Assembly (NCBI GenBank): GCA_902783365.1
Contig: CACZQL010000063.1
Span: 1 to 57,013, forward strand
DNA length: 57,013 nt
Direction: 5' to 3'
DNA from: an uncultured Bacteroidia bacterium
GTDB taxonomy: Bacteria > Bacteroidota > Bacteroidia > Bacteroidales > F082
Of the stretch, positions 44,100-53,279 are shown one piece after another; position 1 is the stretch's first letter; each line of letters starts with the position of its first letter. The notes below the pieces were generated by a model. The model was given only the letters and a program-made list of their open reading frames with translations, was not told the origin of the DNA and searched no databases. The translations under genes were made by a program, and so were the position numbers.

Positions 44100-44891
44100 T
44101 TACTTACAAAAATAGTGAACCGCGTTGGTGTTGGTGTCGGCGATTTCGGCTGCAAAGTTAGGAAATTTTTTCTGAATCAACTCCCTAATTAATAGTTTCG
44201 TGAATTGTTCTGTCTCAAAATGTCCGCCATCGACCAGGAGAATGCGGCCTTCCGGGACGAAAAAGTCGTGGTATTTGATGTCGGCGGTAAGGTAGGCGTC
44301 GGCATTTTGGCGCAAGGCATCGGGCATGAAAGGGGTACCCGAGCCACCACACAAAGCCACTTTACGGATCTTCTTGCCCGTCAGGGCGGAGTGGCGCAAA
44401 CAAGGCGAACCGATACGTTCAGCCACCAAATGCAGGAACTTCATCTCTTCGAGAGGGGTCTCAAACTCGCCCAACATGCCCGCACCGCACACTTCGGGGT
44501 CGGAGGGAGAAGGCTGAAGCAGCTTCAGGTTGACGAGGCCCAGCCGTTCCGCCAAGACGCGGCTTACTCCCAAATAACTGTTATCCAAGTTCGTATGCAT
44601 GGAAACAATGGCAATGTCATGCTTGATGGCCTTCACCACCACCCTCTCGATATAGGTGTCGGGCGTCAGATGTTTCAATCCGTGGAAAATCAAGGGATGG
44701 TGGCTGATGATGATGTCGCACGACCTGGCGACGGCCTCCTCCACCAATTCCTCGGTCACATCCAAGGCAATCAGCGCCTTGTGAACCTCCGCATCGAGGT
44801 CGCCCACCTGAATGCCGGCATTGTCGTAATGCTCTTGCCACTGCAACGGCGCAATCTCCGTGATGCAGGTCATGATGTCCTTTACTGTCAT
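44100..44891 (-). CDS. Nif3-like dinuclear metal-centre protein
   Basis: 263 residues. ISHHPLIFHGLK and SMHTNLD carry the metal-binding histidines of the Nif3/YbgI hexamer, and VDGGHFETEQF the C-terminal ligands. The protein lacks the ~100-residue PII-like insertion seen in many Bacteroides homologues, so it is the short form. The enzymatic role (often named GTP cyclohydrolase I type 2) is unproven. First gene of an operon with the zinc-ribbon protein, divergent from lpxK. Confidence 0.92.
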   Translation of the reverse strand: MTVKDIMTCITEIAPLQWQEHYDNAGIQVGDLDAEVHKALIALDVTEELVEEAVARSCDIIISHHPLIFHGLKHLTPDTYIERVVVKAIKHDIAIVSMHTNLDNSYLGVSRVLAERLGLVNLKLLQPSPSDPEVCGAGMLGEFETPLEEMKFLHLVAERIGSPCLRHSALTGKKIRKVALCGGSGTPFMPDALRQNADAYLTADIKYHDFFVPEGRILLVDGGHFETEQFTKLLIRELIQKKFPNFAAEIADTNTNAVHYFCK

Positions 44892-44933
44892 ATTTTTCTT
44901 GTTAATTTCGCCGTAAAATTAGGGAAAAATGTC

Positions 44934-44941
44934 TAATTTTG
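44934..44941 (+). promoter_or_regulatory. Probable -7 box of lpxK
   Basis: TAATTTTG, eight bases before the ATG at 44950. It falls inside the longer reading frame beginning at 44929, which makes 44950 the better start. No TTG box at the usual distance. Confidence 0.4.
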
Positions 44942-44949
44942 ACCCCATT

Positions 44950-45996
44950 ATGAAAATTTTACTGCTACCCATTGCGTGGATTTACCATATCATCCTGAGT
45001 ATCAGACACAAGCTATATGACTGGCATCTCTTGAAATCGAAACGGTTCGAGATGCCCGTGATTGGCGTGGGCAACTTGGCCTTGGGTGGCACGGGCAAGA
45101 CCCCCCATGTGGAGTATCTCATCGATTTGCTTACCGCCTCGTACCGTGTGTGTGTGGTGAGCCGGGGCTATGGGCGCAAAACCAAAGGGTTCCAGTTGGC
45201 CAACGCGAGCTGCAATGCCGAGACCGTGGGAGACGAACCAATGCAATATGTCGGCAAGTTCAACGAGGTCATGGTGGCGGTCGATGAAAACCGCAACCGG
45301 GCCATCGAGCTGATGGAGACCATGGACCGTCCGCCGGAGGTCTATCTGCTCGACGACGCCTTCCAGCACCGCGCCACCCAGGCCGGCCTCAACATCCTGC
45401 TCACGGCCTACGACTTGCTCTATACCGAAGATTATCTGATACCCGCCGGCACCCTGCGCGACGTGAGAAACGCCGCCAAACGCGCCGACCTCATCGTGGT
45501 GAGCAAAGCGCCCGGCGATTTAAGTGACGAGCAAAGAAAACTGGCCATCAACAAGTTACATCCAATTCGCCGCCAAAAGGTGTTTTTCTCCTCTTTGCAG
45601 TATGAGCCTTTGGAGGCCGTCAGCGACGCTGCCGACACCCTCGACGCCGAAGAGGCCGACACGGTGCTGCTTTTCAGCGGCATCGCCCACCCTCAGCCCC
45701 TAGCAGACCAGTTGAGGCAGCAATACCACGTGGAAGTCATGGCATTTTCCGACCATCATTTTTACTCAAAAACCGACGTGGAGGGGATCCTCAAACGCCA
45801 CCAAGACATGGAAGGAAGGAAGAAAATCGTCGTCACCACCGAAAAAGATTATGCGAGAATCAAAAATTCTCCTTATTTTTGTCAGTTTGAATCGGTTCCG
45901 CTGTATGTGGCACCCATCAGCATCCATTTCCATCAACAAGAAGAATTCAACAAAGAAATCATAGACTATGTACGAGAAGCTCATCAACACGGTTGA
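44950..45996 (+). CDS. lpxK: Tetraacyldisaccharide 4'-kinase
   Basis: 348 residues from the ATG at 44950 (MKILLLPIAWIYHIILS); an ATG at 44929 would add seven residues but overlaps the apparent promoter. Adds the 4'-phosphate to the lipid A disaccharide at the inner membrane. An N-terminal membrane helix is followed by VGNLALGGTGKTP, the LpxK Walker A. VYLLDDAFQH and VTTEKDYARI are also typical. It overlaps the nucleoside phosphorylase by 29 bp. Confidence 0.95.
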   Translation: MKILLLPIAWIYHIILSIRHKLYDWHLLKSKRFEMPVIGVGNLALGGTGKTPHVEYLIDLLTASYRVCVVSRGYGRKTKGFQLANASCNAETVGDEPMQYVGKFNEVMVAVDENRNRAIELMETMDRPPEVYLLDDAFQHRATQAGLNILLTAYDLLYTEDYLIPAGTLRDVRNAAKRADLIVVSKAPGDLSDEQRKLAINKLHPIRRQKVFFSSLQYEPLEAVSDAADTLDAEEADTVLLFSGIAHPQPLADQLRQQYHVEVMAFSDHHFYSKTDVEGILKRHQDMEGRKKIVVTTEKDYARIKNSPYFCQFESVPLYVAPISIHFHQQEEFNKEIIDYVREAHQHG

Positions 45997-46804
45997 TTAT
46001 ATCAACGAGAAAACCAACGGATTCCAGCCCGAAGTCGGCATTGTGTTAGGCTCGGGATTAGGAGGTTTGGCCAACGGCATCCAGGTAGAATGCGCCATCC
46101 CCTATTCAGAAATACCCAACTTTCCGGTTTCCACCGTCAAAGGACATCAGAGCCAGCTGCTTTTCGGCACCATCGCCGGGCGGCGCGTCATCGCCATGCA
46201 AGGCCGTTTCCACTATTACGAAGGCTACGCCATGAGCGAGATCACCTTCCCCATCCGCGTGATGATGAAGCTGGGCATCAACTTCCTCATCCTCAGCAAT
46301 GCCGCTGGTGGGCTCAACCCCGATTTCCACGTTGGCGACATCATGATCATCACCGACCAGATCCACGCCATGCCCAACCCGTTGATCGGGCCGCATGACG
46401 ACCGTTTCGGCGAGCGTTTCCCCGACATGAGCGAGCCCTACGACAAGCGTTTGATCAAGTTAGCTGACGAGATCGCCATGGAAAAAAATATCTGGGTGCA
46501 ACACGGCGTGTATTGCTCCACCACCGGTCCCACCTACGAGACACCTGCTGAGTGCCGTTACTTCCGTATCATCGGGGCCGACACCATCGGCATGTCAACC
46601 ACCCCAGAGGTCATCATCGCCCGTCAAGGCAAACTGCCCGTGTTCGGCCTGAGCATCGTCTCCGACATGGGGAACATCTACGGCATGAACCACACGAGCA
46701 CCATCACCCACGAAGAGGTCATCAAGGCGGTGAACGCCGTCGAGCCGAAGCTCATCACGCTCATCACCGAGCTGATCCGCCGCAGCTCAGAAATCCAGTT
46801 CTGA
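45968..46804 (+). CDS. Purine nucleoside phosphorylase
   Basis: 278 residues, cytoplasmic; cleaves purine ribonucleosides with phosphate (PNP-I type). GIVLGSGLGGLA is the phosphate loop, SNAAGGLNPDF and TTGPTYETPAE contribute to the active site, and MSTTPEVIIAR is the family signature. Inserted between the lipid A genes lpxK and lpxH with overlaps of 29 and 1 bp, a tight operon despite the unrelated function. Confidence 0.95.
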   Translation: MYEKLINTVDYINEKTNGFQPEVGIVLGSGLGGLANGIQVECAIPYSEIPNFPVSTVKGHQSQLLFGTIAGRRVIAMQGRFHYYEGYAMSEITFPIRVMMKLGINFLILSNAAGGLNPDFHVGDIMIITDQIHAMPNPLIGPHDDRFGERFPDMSEPYDKRLIKLADEIAMEKNIWVQHGVYCSTTGPTYETPAECRYFRIIGADTIGMSTTPEVIIARQGKLPVFGLSIVSDMGNIYGMNHTSTITHEEVIKAVNAVEPKLITLITELIRRSSEIQF

Positions 46805-47559
46805 TGGCCATTTATTTCGTCACCGACTTCCACCTGGGCATCCCCAACCTAGAGGAGAGCCACCAACGCGAGCTGAAGCTGATCAAGTTTCTCGACGGCA
46901 TCAAGCCCGACTGCGAGGAGTTGTACCTGATGGGCGACCTTTTCGACTTTTGGTTTGAATACAAGTCGGTGGTTCCCAAGGGTTTCGTGCGCATCCAAGG
47001 CAAGTTGGCCGAGTTCTGCGACGCAGGCATCCCCGTGCATCTGTTCATCGGCAACCACGACCTCTGGAACTTCGGCTACCTGCATGATGAAATCGGCATC
47101 GAGTTGCACCGGGAGCCCGTGGTCAAGACCCTCAAAGGCAAGAAGTTCTTTTTGGTCCACGGCGATGGCAGAGGGCCAGGCGACAAGGGTTACAAGTTCT
47201 TGAAGAAGGTGTTCGAGAGCAAGCTCAACCAATGGCTTTACAGGTTGATCCATCCCGACTTCGGCATCCGTTTCGCGCTGCTTTGCTCGCACAAGCACCG
47301 CCTGAAGAAACTGAAAAACGAAGTGGAACGCGGCTATTACGACGACCTCCCCCACACCCGGCTTTACCAATATGCCCAGGAGCAAGCCGCCCTGGACCCC
47401 TCCATCGACTTTTTCGTCTTCGGCCATCAACACAAGCCCGCCCAATACCCCAGTGGCGACCATGCCCTGACCACCGTGGTGGGCAACTGGATTTACGACT
47501 TCACCTACGCGGTATTCGACGGGGAGACGGTAGCCTTAAAGAGGTATGCCTCTTCCTAA
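46804..47559 (+). CDS. lpxH: UDP-2,3-diacylglucosamine diphosphatase
   Basis: 251 residues from the ATG that overlaps the phosphorylase stop (TGATG). Metallophosphoesterase motifs in order: TDFHLG (D8, H10), MGDLFDFW, IGNHDLW, VHGDG and FGHQHKP. It removes UMP from UDP-diacylglucosamine in lipid A synthesis. The longer open frame upstream is a shadow of the phosphorylase gene. Last gene of the lpxK-pnp-lpxH unit. Confidence 0.92.
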   Translation: MAIYFVTDFHLGIPNLEESHQRELKLIKFLDGIKPDCEELYLMGDLFDFWFEYKSVVPKGFVRIQGKLAEFCDAGIPVHLFIGNHDLWNFGYLHDEIGIELHREPVVKTLKGKKFFLVHGDGRGPGDKGYKFLKKVFESKLNQWLYRLIHPDFGIRFALLCSHKHRLKKLKNEVERGYYDDLPHTRLYQYAQEQAALDPSIDFFVFGHQHKPAQYPSGDHALTTVVGNWIYDFTYAVFDGETVALKRYASS

Positions 47560-47624
47560 ATCTTTAAATTTCAAATCTTCAAATCTTCAAATCTTTAAAT
47601 CTTTAAATCTTTAAATCTTTAAAT
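47558..47624. repeat. 8-bp tandem array, unit AAATCTTT/AAATCTTC
   Basis: At least seven units with an 8-bp period fill the gap between lpxH and the M20 peptidase, beginning in the lpxH stop and ending at the ATG at 47625. No promoter box is seen in it. Confidence 0.9.
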
Positions 47625-48986
47625 ATGAAAGTCACCGACAAGTACATCAAAGAAAACAAAGACCGTTTCCTTGAGGAACTTTTTGAACTGATTCGCATCC
47701 CCTCTATCAGCTCGGAGGCCGCACACAAACCCGACATGATCCGCTGTGCCGAATGCTGGCGCGAGCACCTGCTGAAGGCCGGTGCCGACAAGGCGGAGGT
47801 GATGCCCACCGACGGCAACCCCATCGTGTATGGCGAGAAGATCATCGACCCGAAGAAACCCACTGTGCTAGTGTATGGCCACTACGACGTGATGCCCGTG
47901 GACCCCATCGAGTTGTGGAACACCAACCCCTTTGAGCCCGTGGTGAAAGACGGACGCATCTGGGCCCGCGGCGCCGACGACGACAAAGGACAGTCGTTCA
48001 TGCACGCCAAAGCCTTCGAGACCATGGTCAAGACCGGCACCCTGCCCTGCAACGTGAAGTTCATGCTCGAAGGTGAGGAAGAAATTGGCTCGGGCAGCCT
48101 CGCCAAATGGATCGTGAAATACAAGAACTTGGTGAAGGCCGACATTATCCTGGTGTCCGACACCTCGATGATCGCCTCCGACGTGCCTTCCATCACCACC
48201 GGTTTGCGCGGCCTCGCCTACTGGGAGATCGAAGTCACCGGTCCCAACGCCGACCTGCACTCGGGCATCTTCGGCGGCAGCGTGGCCAACCCCTTGAACA
48301 CGCTCTGCGAGATGATCGCCAAGTGCATGGACGAAAACAACCACATCACCATCCCGCATTTCTATGATGATGTCATCACCTGCTCCCGCAAGGAGCGTCA
48401 GCTGCTCAACATGGCACCCTACGACGAAAAGGCTTACAAGGAAAGCCTGAACGTGAAAGCCCTCCGCGGTGAAAAAGGCTATACCAAGATCGAGCGTGTG
48501 GGCATCCGTCCCACCTTCGACCTCTGCGGGATGTGGGGCGGCTACACCGGCGAAGGCAGCAAGACCGTGTTGCCCTCCAAGGCCTACGCCAAGCTCTCCT
48601 GCCGCTTGGTGCCAAACCAAGACCACGAGAAGATCGCCAAGCTGGTGAAGAACTACTTCGAGAAGAACGCCCCGAAATATGTCACCGTGAAGGTCACCCC
48701 CTTACACGGCGGACAAGCCTACGGCTGCCCCATCGACCTGCCGGCCTACAAAGCCGCCGAGGCCGCCTATATGGACACCTACGGCAAACAGCCCATCCCG
48801 ATGCGCTCCGGAGGCTCCATCCCGATCATCTCCACCTTCGAGAAAGTGCTGGGCATCAAATCCATCCTCATGGGCTTCGGCCTCGGCGAAGACGCCATCC
48901 ACTCGCCCAACGAGAATTACCGCCTCGACCATTTCTACAAAGGCATCGAGACCATCATCCAGTTCTATACCCATTTCGCTGAGTAA
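47625..48986 (+). CDS. M20-family metallodipeptidase
   Basis: 453 residues, no signal peptide, so probably cytoplasmic. VLVYGHYDVMPVD and WARGADDDKGQ give the first metal ligands (His, Asp), LEGEEEIGS the catalytic Glu and ligand, and VSDTSM the next Asp. GPNADLHSGIFGG begins the dimerisation lid and NENYRLDHFYKG the last His region. Fits the CNDP-like dipeptidase branch. Separated from lpxH by an 8-bp repeat array. Confidence 0.93.
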   Translation: MKVTDKYIKENKDRFLEELFELIRIPSISSEAAHKPDMIRCAECWREHLLKAGADKAEVMPTDGNPIVYGEKIIDPKKPTVLVYGHYDVMPVDPIELWNTNPFEPVVKDGRIWARGADDDKGQSFMHAKAFETMVKTGTLPCNVKFMLEGEEEIGSGSLAKWIVKYKNLVKADIILVSDTSMIASDVPSITTGLRGLAYWEIEVTGPNADLHSGIFGGSVANPLNTLCEMIAKCMDENNHITIPHFYDDVITCSRKERQLLNMAPYDEKAYKESLNVKALRGEKGYTKIERVGIRPTFDLCGMWGGYTGEGSKTVLPSKAYAKLSCRLVPNQDHEKIAKLVKNYFEKNAPKYVTVKVTPLHGGQAYGCPIDLPAYKAAEAAYMDTYGKQPIPMRSGGSIPIISTFEKVLGIKSILMGFGLGEDAIHSPNENYRLDHFYKGIETIIQFYTHFAE

Positions 48987-49127
48987 GTTACGGCGAATTA
49001 AACGAATAGAATCGGCGAATATTCATTAAGTCGGCGAATTAAGCGAATTAAGCGAATTATTTATTAAATTCGTTAAATTCGCTTAATTCGCCGATCTTTT
49101 TTATTCGCCGATTTTTTTAATTCGCCG
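48987..49127. repeat. 9-bp repeat arrays in inverted arrangement between converging genes
   Basis: CGGCGAATTAAGCGAATTAAGCGAATTA (9-bp period GCGAATTAA) from ~49032 is matched by its inverse, ATTCGTTAAATTCGCTTAATTCGCCG, at ~49067-49092, followed by T-rich tracts. More single CGGCGAAT and ATTCGCCG units flank them. The inverted pair would fold into a long hairpin that could terminate the M20 transcript, and the outer copies could do so for the ABC genes. Confidence 0.8.
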
Positions 49128-50321
49128 CTATTTCGAGAACATCACCTTTTCGCTGTTAAACATACGGGTGAGCACCCAAACGGCGAGGCCGGTGTAAGCC
49201 ACATTGGCAGCCAAGGTCACAATGACGGGCATCCATGTCATCTCATGGGCAAACACCGAAGTCATCACCTGCACAGCGTTGTAGAAGGGAATCAAATAAG
49301 CCGCCAAACTCACAGGTGAACCGCTTTGGAACATCGGCGTCAAGCCACAGAACATCACCACCAGCATGAAGGGGGTAATCATCGTACCCGCATTTTTCAC
49401 GTCTTTGGCCAAAGCGGAAAGGATGCTGACCACCGAGGCCATGATGAGTACCGTGGCAAGAATGATGATCAGGATGACCGCATAATCGTTGAACGTGTAG
49501 TTGAGTCCAAGTTCCACACCCGCTTCATCAGCATGAATCATCTTGGGCAGCGACAGGGCGATGCCGATGAAGCTGGAGATGCCACTGAGCAAGGCAATGC
49601 TGCTCAACGAGACGATTTTGCCGATGGCCAGCTCATTGCGCTTCAGGGGGGTGACGAGCAGGGTGGCGATGGTGCCACGCTCCTTCTCACCCGCGATGGA
49701 GCTGGGGGCGATGGCCATCACACCACTGAAAAGCATCATCAAAATGAGCATCGGGATAAGTTTGGAGAGGATGCTGCCCAACACATCGTCGCTACTGGCC
49801 ATGTCGAAGTGAGCGTCCTCCTTGTCAGAACGGTTGATGTCGAAACGGTTGCTCAGCTGGTCCTCGTAGGCGGAGAGGGAGCTCTCCAGGATATGATACA
49901 CCCGCGAGGAGGCGTTGTTGGCCGAGTTGTAATAGATTTCCACATTGGGCGCCGCCAAACCACTTTGAGGGTCGTATGTGGCCACCAATTCGTCGAACGC
50001 CTCAGGGAAACGCAGGAGTACCTCATTGAGTTCCTTGTCTTCCAAACGATCTATATCATCTTGAGCAACAGGTTGTTGCAGCACGATGGTTGCTGGCAGG
50101 TTCTCCACAACGGTTGTCATGCTTTCCGGCAGGTTTTCCACGCGCAAAGTCACCAACTCGTCGGTCCCTTCGGTGGCCATCTTTTCCATCCCCATACCCA
50201 TGAAGGTGTAGATGAGGTAGATCAACAGGCCGGGCATGATGACGGTGGTAAACAGCATCTGGCGGTCGCCAAAGAAGCGCGCGAACTCTTTCTTGATGAT
50301 GGTCAAGGTATTGCTTTTCAT
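49128..50321 (-). CDS. ABC-2 type permease (NatB-like)
   Basis: 397 residues. One helix near the N-terminus (LFTTVIMPGLLIYLIYTF), a ~150-residue outside loop, then five or more helices after EDAHFDMASSDD. The GEKERGTIATLLVTPLKRNEL stretch is typical of NatB/ABC-2 permeases. Works with the ATPase encoded just upstream (ATGA overlap of four bases). Family members export Na+ or antibiotics; the substrate here is unknown. Confidence 0.88.
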   Translation of the reverse strand: MKSNTLTIIKKEFARFFGDRQMLFTTVIMPGLLIYLIYTFMGMGMEKMATEGTDELVTLRVENLPESMTTVVENLPATIVLQQPVAQDDIDRLEDKELNEVLLRFPEAFDELVATYDPQSGLAAPNVEIYYNSANNASSRVYHILESSLSAYEDQLSNRFDINRSDKEDAHFDMASSDDVLGSILSKLIPMLILMMLFSGVMAIAPSSIAGEKERGTIATLLVTPLKRNELAIGKIVSLSSIALLSGISSFIGIALSLPKMIHADEAGVELGLNYTFNDYAVILIIILATVLIMASVVSILSALAKDVKNAGTMITPFMLVVMFCGLTPMFQSGSPVSLAAYLIPFYNAVQVMTSVFAHEMTWMPVIVTLAANVAYTGLAVWVLTRMFNSEKVMFSK

Positions 50322-51094
50322 TCCTCACCTCCTTTCACTTCTTTATACAATTCAAAGAAACGGTCTTCCAAACTCATGTCTCCACATACCTCCTCAAGGG
50401 TACCGCAAGATTGCATGCGGCCATCGATGATGATGCCCACCCGATCGCACAGGCGTTCCACAAGGCTGAAGATATGGGTACTGAGGATGATGGTCTTGCC
50501 TTGTCCCCGCAATTCCTGAAGATAGTCGGTCACCGTGCGGGCCGTCAGCACGTCCAGGCCGTTGGTGGGTTCGTCGAAGATGACGAACTCGGGGTCGTGG
50601 ACCAGGGAGATCACCAAGGAAGTTTTCTGTTTCATGCCGGTGGAGAGGTTGGCCACCTTCACCTCCGCGAACTTGTCGATGCCAAAACGTTTGAACAGTT
50701 TCTCTTTCCGTTGGGCGACGACATCGGGGGCGATCCCATAGAGTTTCGAGAAGAAGTCGAACAGATAGTTAGGGGTGAAAAAGTCCTCCAGTTTCAGTTC
50801 GGAGGTCAAGAAGCCAATCTTAGCCCTCACCTGTTCAGGCTGGTTCACGATGGAGCATCCGTCGATGAAGGCGTCGCCTTTGTCGGGGGCGATTAGCGTG
50901 GCCAGCATACGCAGCGTCGTGGTTTTGCCGGCACCGTTTGGGCCCAGCAGCCCGAAGATCTCGCCTTGGTTGGCGGTGAACGTGAGGTCGTTCACCGCGA
51001 CGATTTCCTGTCGGTCGGTCTTTTCGATTTTCTGTTGTTTGCGCGAGAGCCGAAAGGTTTTGTTCAAGCCCTCGACGCGAAGGATTTCAGTCAT
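50318..51094 (-). CDS. ABC transporter ATP-binding protein (NatA-like)
   Basis: 258 residues. GPNGAGKTTTLRML is Walker A, LSTGMKQKTSL the ABC signature, VIFDEPTNGLDV Walker B, and LSTHIF the switch His. A complete ATPase subunit that powers the permease at 49128. It follows dsbD by 14 bp on the same strand, so it may be read from the dsbD promoter. Confidence 0.94.
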   Translation of the reverse strand: MTEILRVEGLNKTFRLSRKQQKIEKTDRQEIVAVNDLTFTANQGEIFGLLGPNGAGKTTTLRMLATLIAPDKGDAFIDGCSIVNQPEQVRAKIGFLTSELKLEDFFTPNYLFDFFSKLYGIAPDVVAQRKEKLFKRFGIDKFAEVKVANLSTGMKQKTSLVISLVHDPEFVIFDEPTNGLDVLTARTVTDYLQELRGQGKTIILSTHIFSLVERLCDRVGIIIDGRMQSCGTLEEVCGDMSLEDRFFELYKEVKGGEE

Positions 51095-51108
51095 CTTTTG
51101 ATCAGTAT

Positions 51109-53178
51109 TTAATCCAACACATGTTGATAGTAACTGCCCTCTTGGAAGTTCTTGATGCCTTCTTTAAGGAAGTTGACGAAGGCGTCCTTGTCGAGGTCGT
51201 AGGCGCGGGGTTTCATCAGCAGGTTTCCATGATGGTCCATCAGGCAGTAGTAAGGTTGGGCGTTGGTGCCGAACTTGGAGATTTGGAAGTCGGCGTATTT
51301 GCGTCCGATGGTCTTCTTTTCCTTGCCGTCGTAGGAGGAGGTATAACATTCTTCCTTGGGCAACGAGGTCTTGTCATCGACATACAAGGCGCAGAGGATG
51401 AAGTCATTGCGCAGCATCTCCTTCACTCGGGGGTCGCTCCACACATTGGCTTCCATCTCGCGGCAGTTCACGCAGCCGTGGCCGGTGAAGTCGATGAAGA
51501 TGGGCTTGTTTTGGGCTTGGGCGCAGGCCAGGGCCTGGTCATAGTCGAAATAGCCCTTCAGGTTATGGGCCAGGTGGAAGAGGTCGGCGTATTTAGGTTC
51601 CTCACAAAGCGCGGTGACCGGAGCGGTTTTTACCCCCTCTTGCGGCGCCACTGCCATATTGGCGAACTTAGCATCCACGTATTCAATCACTTTCTCGCTG
51701 TTTTCCTCAATGATGCGGTTCAAGTCGAAGTCGAGGGTTTGCTTGGGGGGAAGATAACCGGAGAGGGCTTTCAACGGAGCGCCCCACATGCCGGGGATCA
51801 TATAAATCACAAAGGTGAAGTCGATGATGATGAGCACCAAACGAAACACGCCCAGCTCCTTGACTTCCTTCTCGCCCTTGAAGCGGATCTTGCCGAGCAG
51901 GTAGAAGCCCAACAGGGCGAAGCACACGATCCAGATGCCGAGATACACCTCGCGGTCGAGCAGGTGCCAGTGATAGGTTTGGTCGGCGACGCTGAGGAAT
52001 TTGAAGCCGAGGGCGACTTCGATGAAGCCCAGGACCACCTTCACGGAAGTAAGCCAGCCGCCGCTCTTGGGCAGACGTTGAAGCAGATTCGGGAAGAAAG
52101 CGAACAAGGCAAAGGGCAAGGCGAACGCCACAGCGAAAGCGAACATGGTCACAATAGGCGCCCAGAACTCGCCCGAAGTGGATTTGATGAGCACCGTACC
52201 CACGATGGGACCCGTGCAGGCAAACGACACCAGCACCAGGGTCAAGGCCATGAAGAAGATGCCCCCCAAGCTCTTGGCGTTCTGCTTGCTATCGCTCTTG
52301 TTCACCATGTTGCTTCCCAAAGTAATCTCGAAAGCGCCAAAGAAAGAGGCAGCAAAAATCATGAACACCAGGAAGAAGAGGATGTTGGGCAGCCAGTGCG
52401 TGGCGAGCCAGTTGAAGATGTCGGCAGTGACGCTGTTGCCCCCCACGAGCCAGGTCACCAAGATGATGATAGCGATGGGCAAGGTGTAAAGCAACACGAT
52501 GAAAACGAAGTACATGAACGCTTTGAAACGACCCTGCGCCTTGGTCTCTCCCTCGCCGTGCATGAAGAACGACACCGTCATCGGGATCATCGGGAACACG
52601 CAGGGGGTGAGCAGGGCGGCGAAACCCCAGAGGATGGCTTCGAGGATCATGCCCCAGATGTTCGATTTGGCATGGCCTCCCACACTGTCTTTCGCATCGG
52701 CATCAGCGGCTTTCAGCACAGTTTGGTCACCGTATGTCAGGTTCACATCTTCCGTAAGGGAGACGCACATCCCGTCTTTGCAGGCCTGGTAATCCAGCTC
52801 GCCCGTCAACGGGAAGGGACCGTCTTTAAGTTTCTTGAACTTTTGTCCGAACGAAGCCGTTCCGGAAAACTGGTGATAATCCACCTCGAAGATGTCATCG
52901 TGGAAGAGCGGCACTTCGGTAAGGTCATAGCCCTCACCCACAGGCTCGTAGTACTCGTTGCCCTCGAAGTTGAACACGGTGGGCAGCGGGGCCAAGTCGG
53001 GCATCTTGGTGGAATAAATGTGATACGATGGTTCGATCGTGGCCGTGGCCACCAGTTCAAACTCCACATCGTTCAAGTCGTTGATGGCGAAAGCCCACTT
53101 TACGGGATCCATCACCTGGGCTTTCAACGAAAAAGTGGTGACTAGCACCAGTAGAAAAGCGGTAAGAAAGCGTCTCAT
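51109..53178 (-). CDS. dsbD: Thiol:disulfide interchange protein DsbD
   Basis: 689 residues with the three usual parts. After a signal peptide the N-terminal beta domain carries YQACKDGMC (reactive Cys pair). Eight membrane helices follow with TPCVFPMIP and SFACTGPIVG, the membrane Cys pair. The C-terminal thioredoxin domain has GHGCVNCREME (CxxC). It carries electrons from cytoplasmic thioredoxin to the periplasm. A -7 box lies 87 bases upstream of the start. Confidence 0.95.
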   Translation of the reverse strand: MRRFLTAFLLVLVTTFSLKAQVMDPVKWAFAINDLNDVEFELVATATIEPSYHIYSTKMPDLAPLPTVFNFEGNEYYEPVGEGYDLTEVPLFHDDIFEVDYHQFSGTASFGQKFKKLKDGPFPLTGELDYQACKDGMCVSLTEDVNLTYGDQTVLKAADADAKDSVGGHAKSNIWGMILEAILWGFAALLTPCVFPMIPMTVSFFMHGEGETKAQGRFKAFMYFVFIVLLYTLPIAIIILVTWLVGGNSVTADIFNWLATHWLPNILFFLVFMIFAASFFGAFEITLGSNMVNKSDSKQNAKSLGGIFFMALTLVLVSFACTGPIVGTVLIKSTSGEFWAPIVTMFAFAVAFALPFALFAFFPNLLQRLPKSGGWLTSVKVVLGFIEVALGFKFLSVADQTYHWHLLDREVYLGIWIVCFALLGFYLLGKIRFKGEKEVKELGVFRLVLIIIDFTFVIYMIPGMWGAPLKALSGYLPPKQTLDFDLNRIIEENSEKVIEYVDAKFANMAVAPQEGVKTAPVTALCEEPKYADLFHLAHNLKGYFDYDQALACAQAQNKPIFIDFTGHGCVNCREMEANVWSDPRVKEMLRNDFILCALYVDDKTSLPKEECYTSSYDGKEKKTIGRKYADFQISKFGTNAQPYYCLMDHHGNLLMKPRAYDLDKDAFVNFLKEGIKNFQEGSYYQHVLD

Positions 53179-53264
53179 ATTGATTTACTTGTTATTGTTC
53201 TTTGAAAACAGCTATTCAGTTTCTGCACCCATCGCGGAAGATTCTGTTCCATGGCTTTTTTTTG

Positions 53265-53272
53265 CAAAAATA
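53265..53272 (-). promoter_or_regulatory. -7 box of dsbD
   Basis: TATTTTTG on the minus strand, 86 bases before the dsbD start, giving a leader of about 80 bases. Confidence 0.45.
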
Positions 53273-53279
53273 GTAAAAA

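Noticed and set aside
46552..46803. Extended N-terminus of lpxH
   Set aside because: It is out of frame with the phosphorylase gene and His/Arg/Pro-rich; the LpxH motif starts right at the ATG at 46804.
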